Source: Bacteroidota bacterium
Lineage (GTDB): Bacteria > Bacteroidota > Bacteroidia > Flavobacteriales > Flavobacteriaceae
Assembly: GCA_023393485.1 (NCBI GenBank)
Contig: JAEWLD010000095.1
Coordinates: forward strand, 1 to 5,560
Direction: 5' to 3'
Length of the DNA: 5,560 nt
Below are positions 4,612 through 5,560 of this stretch, one piece after another. Below the pieces are notes generated by a model. It saw only the letters and a list, made by a program, of their open reading frames with translations. It was not told the DNA's origin and searched no databases. Every line of letters starts with the position of its first letter. Position 1 is the stretch's first letter. Position numbers and translations under genes: made by a program.

Positions 4612-5560
4612 ATGAAAGGAGCACTCCTCGTAAACCTCGGTTCGCCCGAAAGCCCAAACCCGGAAGACGTCAAGCCGTATCTCGATGAATTTTTAATGGA
4701 CCGTTTTGTGATCGACGTGCCGTATTTGCTGCGCGCGCTTTTGGTCCGCGGGATTTTGATCAACGGCCGCAAACGACACATCAATTCAGGCAAAGCCTAC
4801 AGCCGCATCTGGACCGACGAAGGTTCACCGCTGATTGTGATTTCAAGGAAAATGCACGCAAAAGTCCAGGCCAATACGGCGTTACCTGTGTCGCTCGCGA
4901 TGCGTTATGGCAAACCGTCAATCCTTTCGGGCTTGCAGGAGTTGCACGATAAAGGCGTGACAGAAGTCTTATTATTCCCGCTCTATCCGCAACATGCGAT
5001 GGCGTCGACCGTGACGATCAATGTTTTGGCCGAAGAGCTTCGGAAAAAACACTTTCCAAATATGACTTTCACTAAAGTTCCGGCATTTTACAATCGTCCC
5101 GACTATATAAAAAATCTCGCCGACTCGATGGCAAAATCGCTTGAAGGCTTTGATTATGACCATTTGCTGTTTTCATACCACGGCATTCCCGAGCGCCATA
5201 TCCGTAAAACCGATGTTACGAAATCACATTGCAGAATCAATGAAACATGTTGTGCGATTCCGTCGCCGGCGCATGAATTCTGCTATCGTCATCAATGTTT
5301 TGAAACCACGCGGCAAGTTGTTGAACTGCTTGGCATTCCGAAGGAAAAATACTCCGAAAGTTTCCAGTCGCGAATCGCCGGGGACAAATGGCTGGAGCCG
5401 TATACCGATGTCGAAATCAACAAAATGCCCGAAAAAGGCATCAAAAAATTAGCGGTCGTCACGCCTGCGTTTGTTGCCGATTGCCTTGAAACGCTTGAGG
5501 AAATCGCGATGGAAGCCAATCACCAGTTCAAAGAACACGGCGGTGAGGAATTCCTGGCGA
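4612..5560 (+). CDS. hemH: Ferrochelatase, nearly complete (C-terminal end cut by window edge), with a cysteine-rich insertion
   Basis: HemH inserts Fe2+ into protoporphyrin IX to make haem b, the last step of the pathway, usually at the inner face of the membrane. From ATG 4612 I read 316 codons to the window end without a stop; the family is about 320-345 residues, so perhaps 20-30 are missing. It begins KGALLVNLGSPESP, the usual N-terminus. FPLYPQHAMAS lies at about 122-132, LLFSYHGIPERH at 185-196 with the metal-site histidine H190, SFQSR at 250-254, and PAFVADCLETLEEI at 285-298 with E293 matching the catalytic glutamate. Between SYHGIPERH and the helix containing RQVVELLGIP is an extra segment of about 20 residues compared with the E. 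coli enzyme, carrying C207, C213, C214 and C224, with C229 just after it. Local translation is continuous and in frame, so it is not a sequencing artefact. The start follows the repeat array by one base, without a clear Shine-Dalgarno site. Confidence 0.96.
   Translation, partial: MKGALLVNLGSPESPNPEDVKPYLDEFLMDRFVIDVPYLLRALLVRGILINGRKRHINSGKAYSRIWTDEGSPLIVISRKMHAKVQANTALPVSLAMRYGKPSILSGLQELHDKGVTEVLLFPLYPQHAMASTVTINVLAEELRKKHFPNMTFTKVPAFYNRPDYIKNLADSMAKSLEGFDYDHLLFSYHGIPERHIRKTDVTKSHCRINETCCAIPSPAHEFCYRHQCFETTRQVVELLGIPKEKYSESFQSRIAGDKWLEPYTDVEINKMPEKGIKKLAVVTPAFVADCLETLEEIAMEANHQFKEHGGEEFLA

Noticed and set aside
5212..5301. Frameshift or sequencing error in hemH causing the cysteine-rich stretch
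   Set aside because: The frame is continuous, the flanking motifs SYHGIPERH and SFQSR are both in the same frame at sensible spacing, and the insertion reads as ordinary protein.

Overview
This window is a haem-biosynthesis locus from a member of the Bacteroidota, most likely Flavobacteriaceae. The evidence is the protein sequences, which resemble what I know of Flavobacterium HemA, HemC, HemE and HemH. Two TANNTTTG-type -7 promoter motifs, A-rich start regions in place of clear Shine-Dalgarno sites, and short AT-rich period-8 intergenic repeats agree with this. By eye the base composition is fairly GC-rich for a Flavobacterium, so the genus is an inference.

Layout: the left part is read leftwards on the minus strand in the order hemA (2107-3354), hemC (1125-2042), hemD (469-1128) and hemE (cut by the window edge at 1). 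A 229-base divergent intergenic region (3355-3583) holds a candidate promoter for each direction and an alternating TTTAG/CTAAA dyad that looks like an operator. Reading rightwards are an AraC-family regulator (3584-4456) and hemH, ferrochelatase (4612 to the window end, cut). Together the five enzymes cover the C5-pathway entry step from glutamyl-tRNA (HemA), the assembly and closure of uroporphyrinogen III (HemC, HemD), its decarboxylation (HemE) and the terminal iron insertion in a protoporphyrin-dependent pathway (HemH). HemL, HemB and the coproporphyrinogen/protoporphyrinogen oxidases are not in view. The divergent AraC-type protein, whose N-terminal half recalls the PchR type, is a natural candidate for an iron- or haem-responsive regulator of the locus.

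The least expected structure is between the genes. Three of the gene junctions (hemD/hemE, hemA/hemC, araC/hemH) are occupied almost exactly from stop codon to start codon by the same kind of element: two inverted arms built from degenerate 8-base direct repeats around a non-repeated centre. The 8-base unit differs in each element (GTCTTAAA/GTCATAAR, AATTCGSG, AATTTGGA), but within an element the two arms match each other. None has a T-tract typical of an intrinsic terminator. They could be mobile or REP-like repeats, or structured mRNA spacers that tune translation. The hemC/hemD junction, by contrast, is a tight ATGA overlap.
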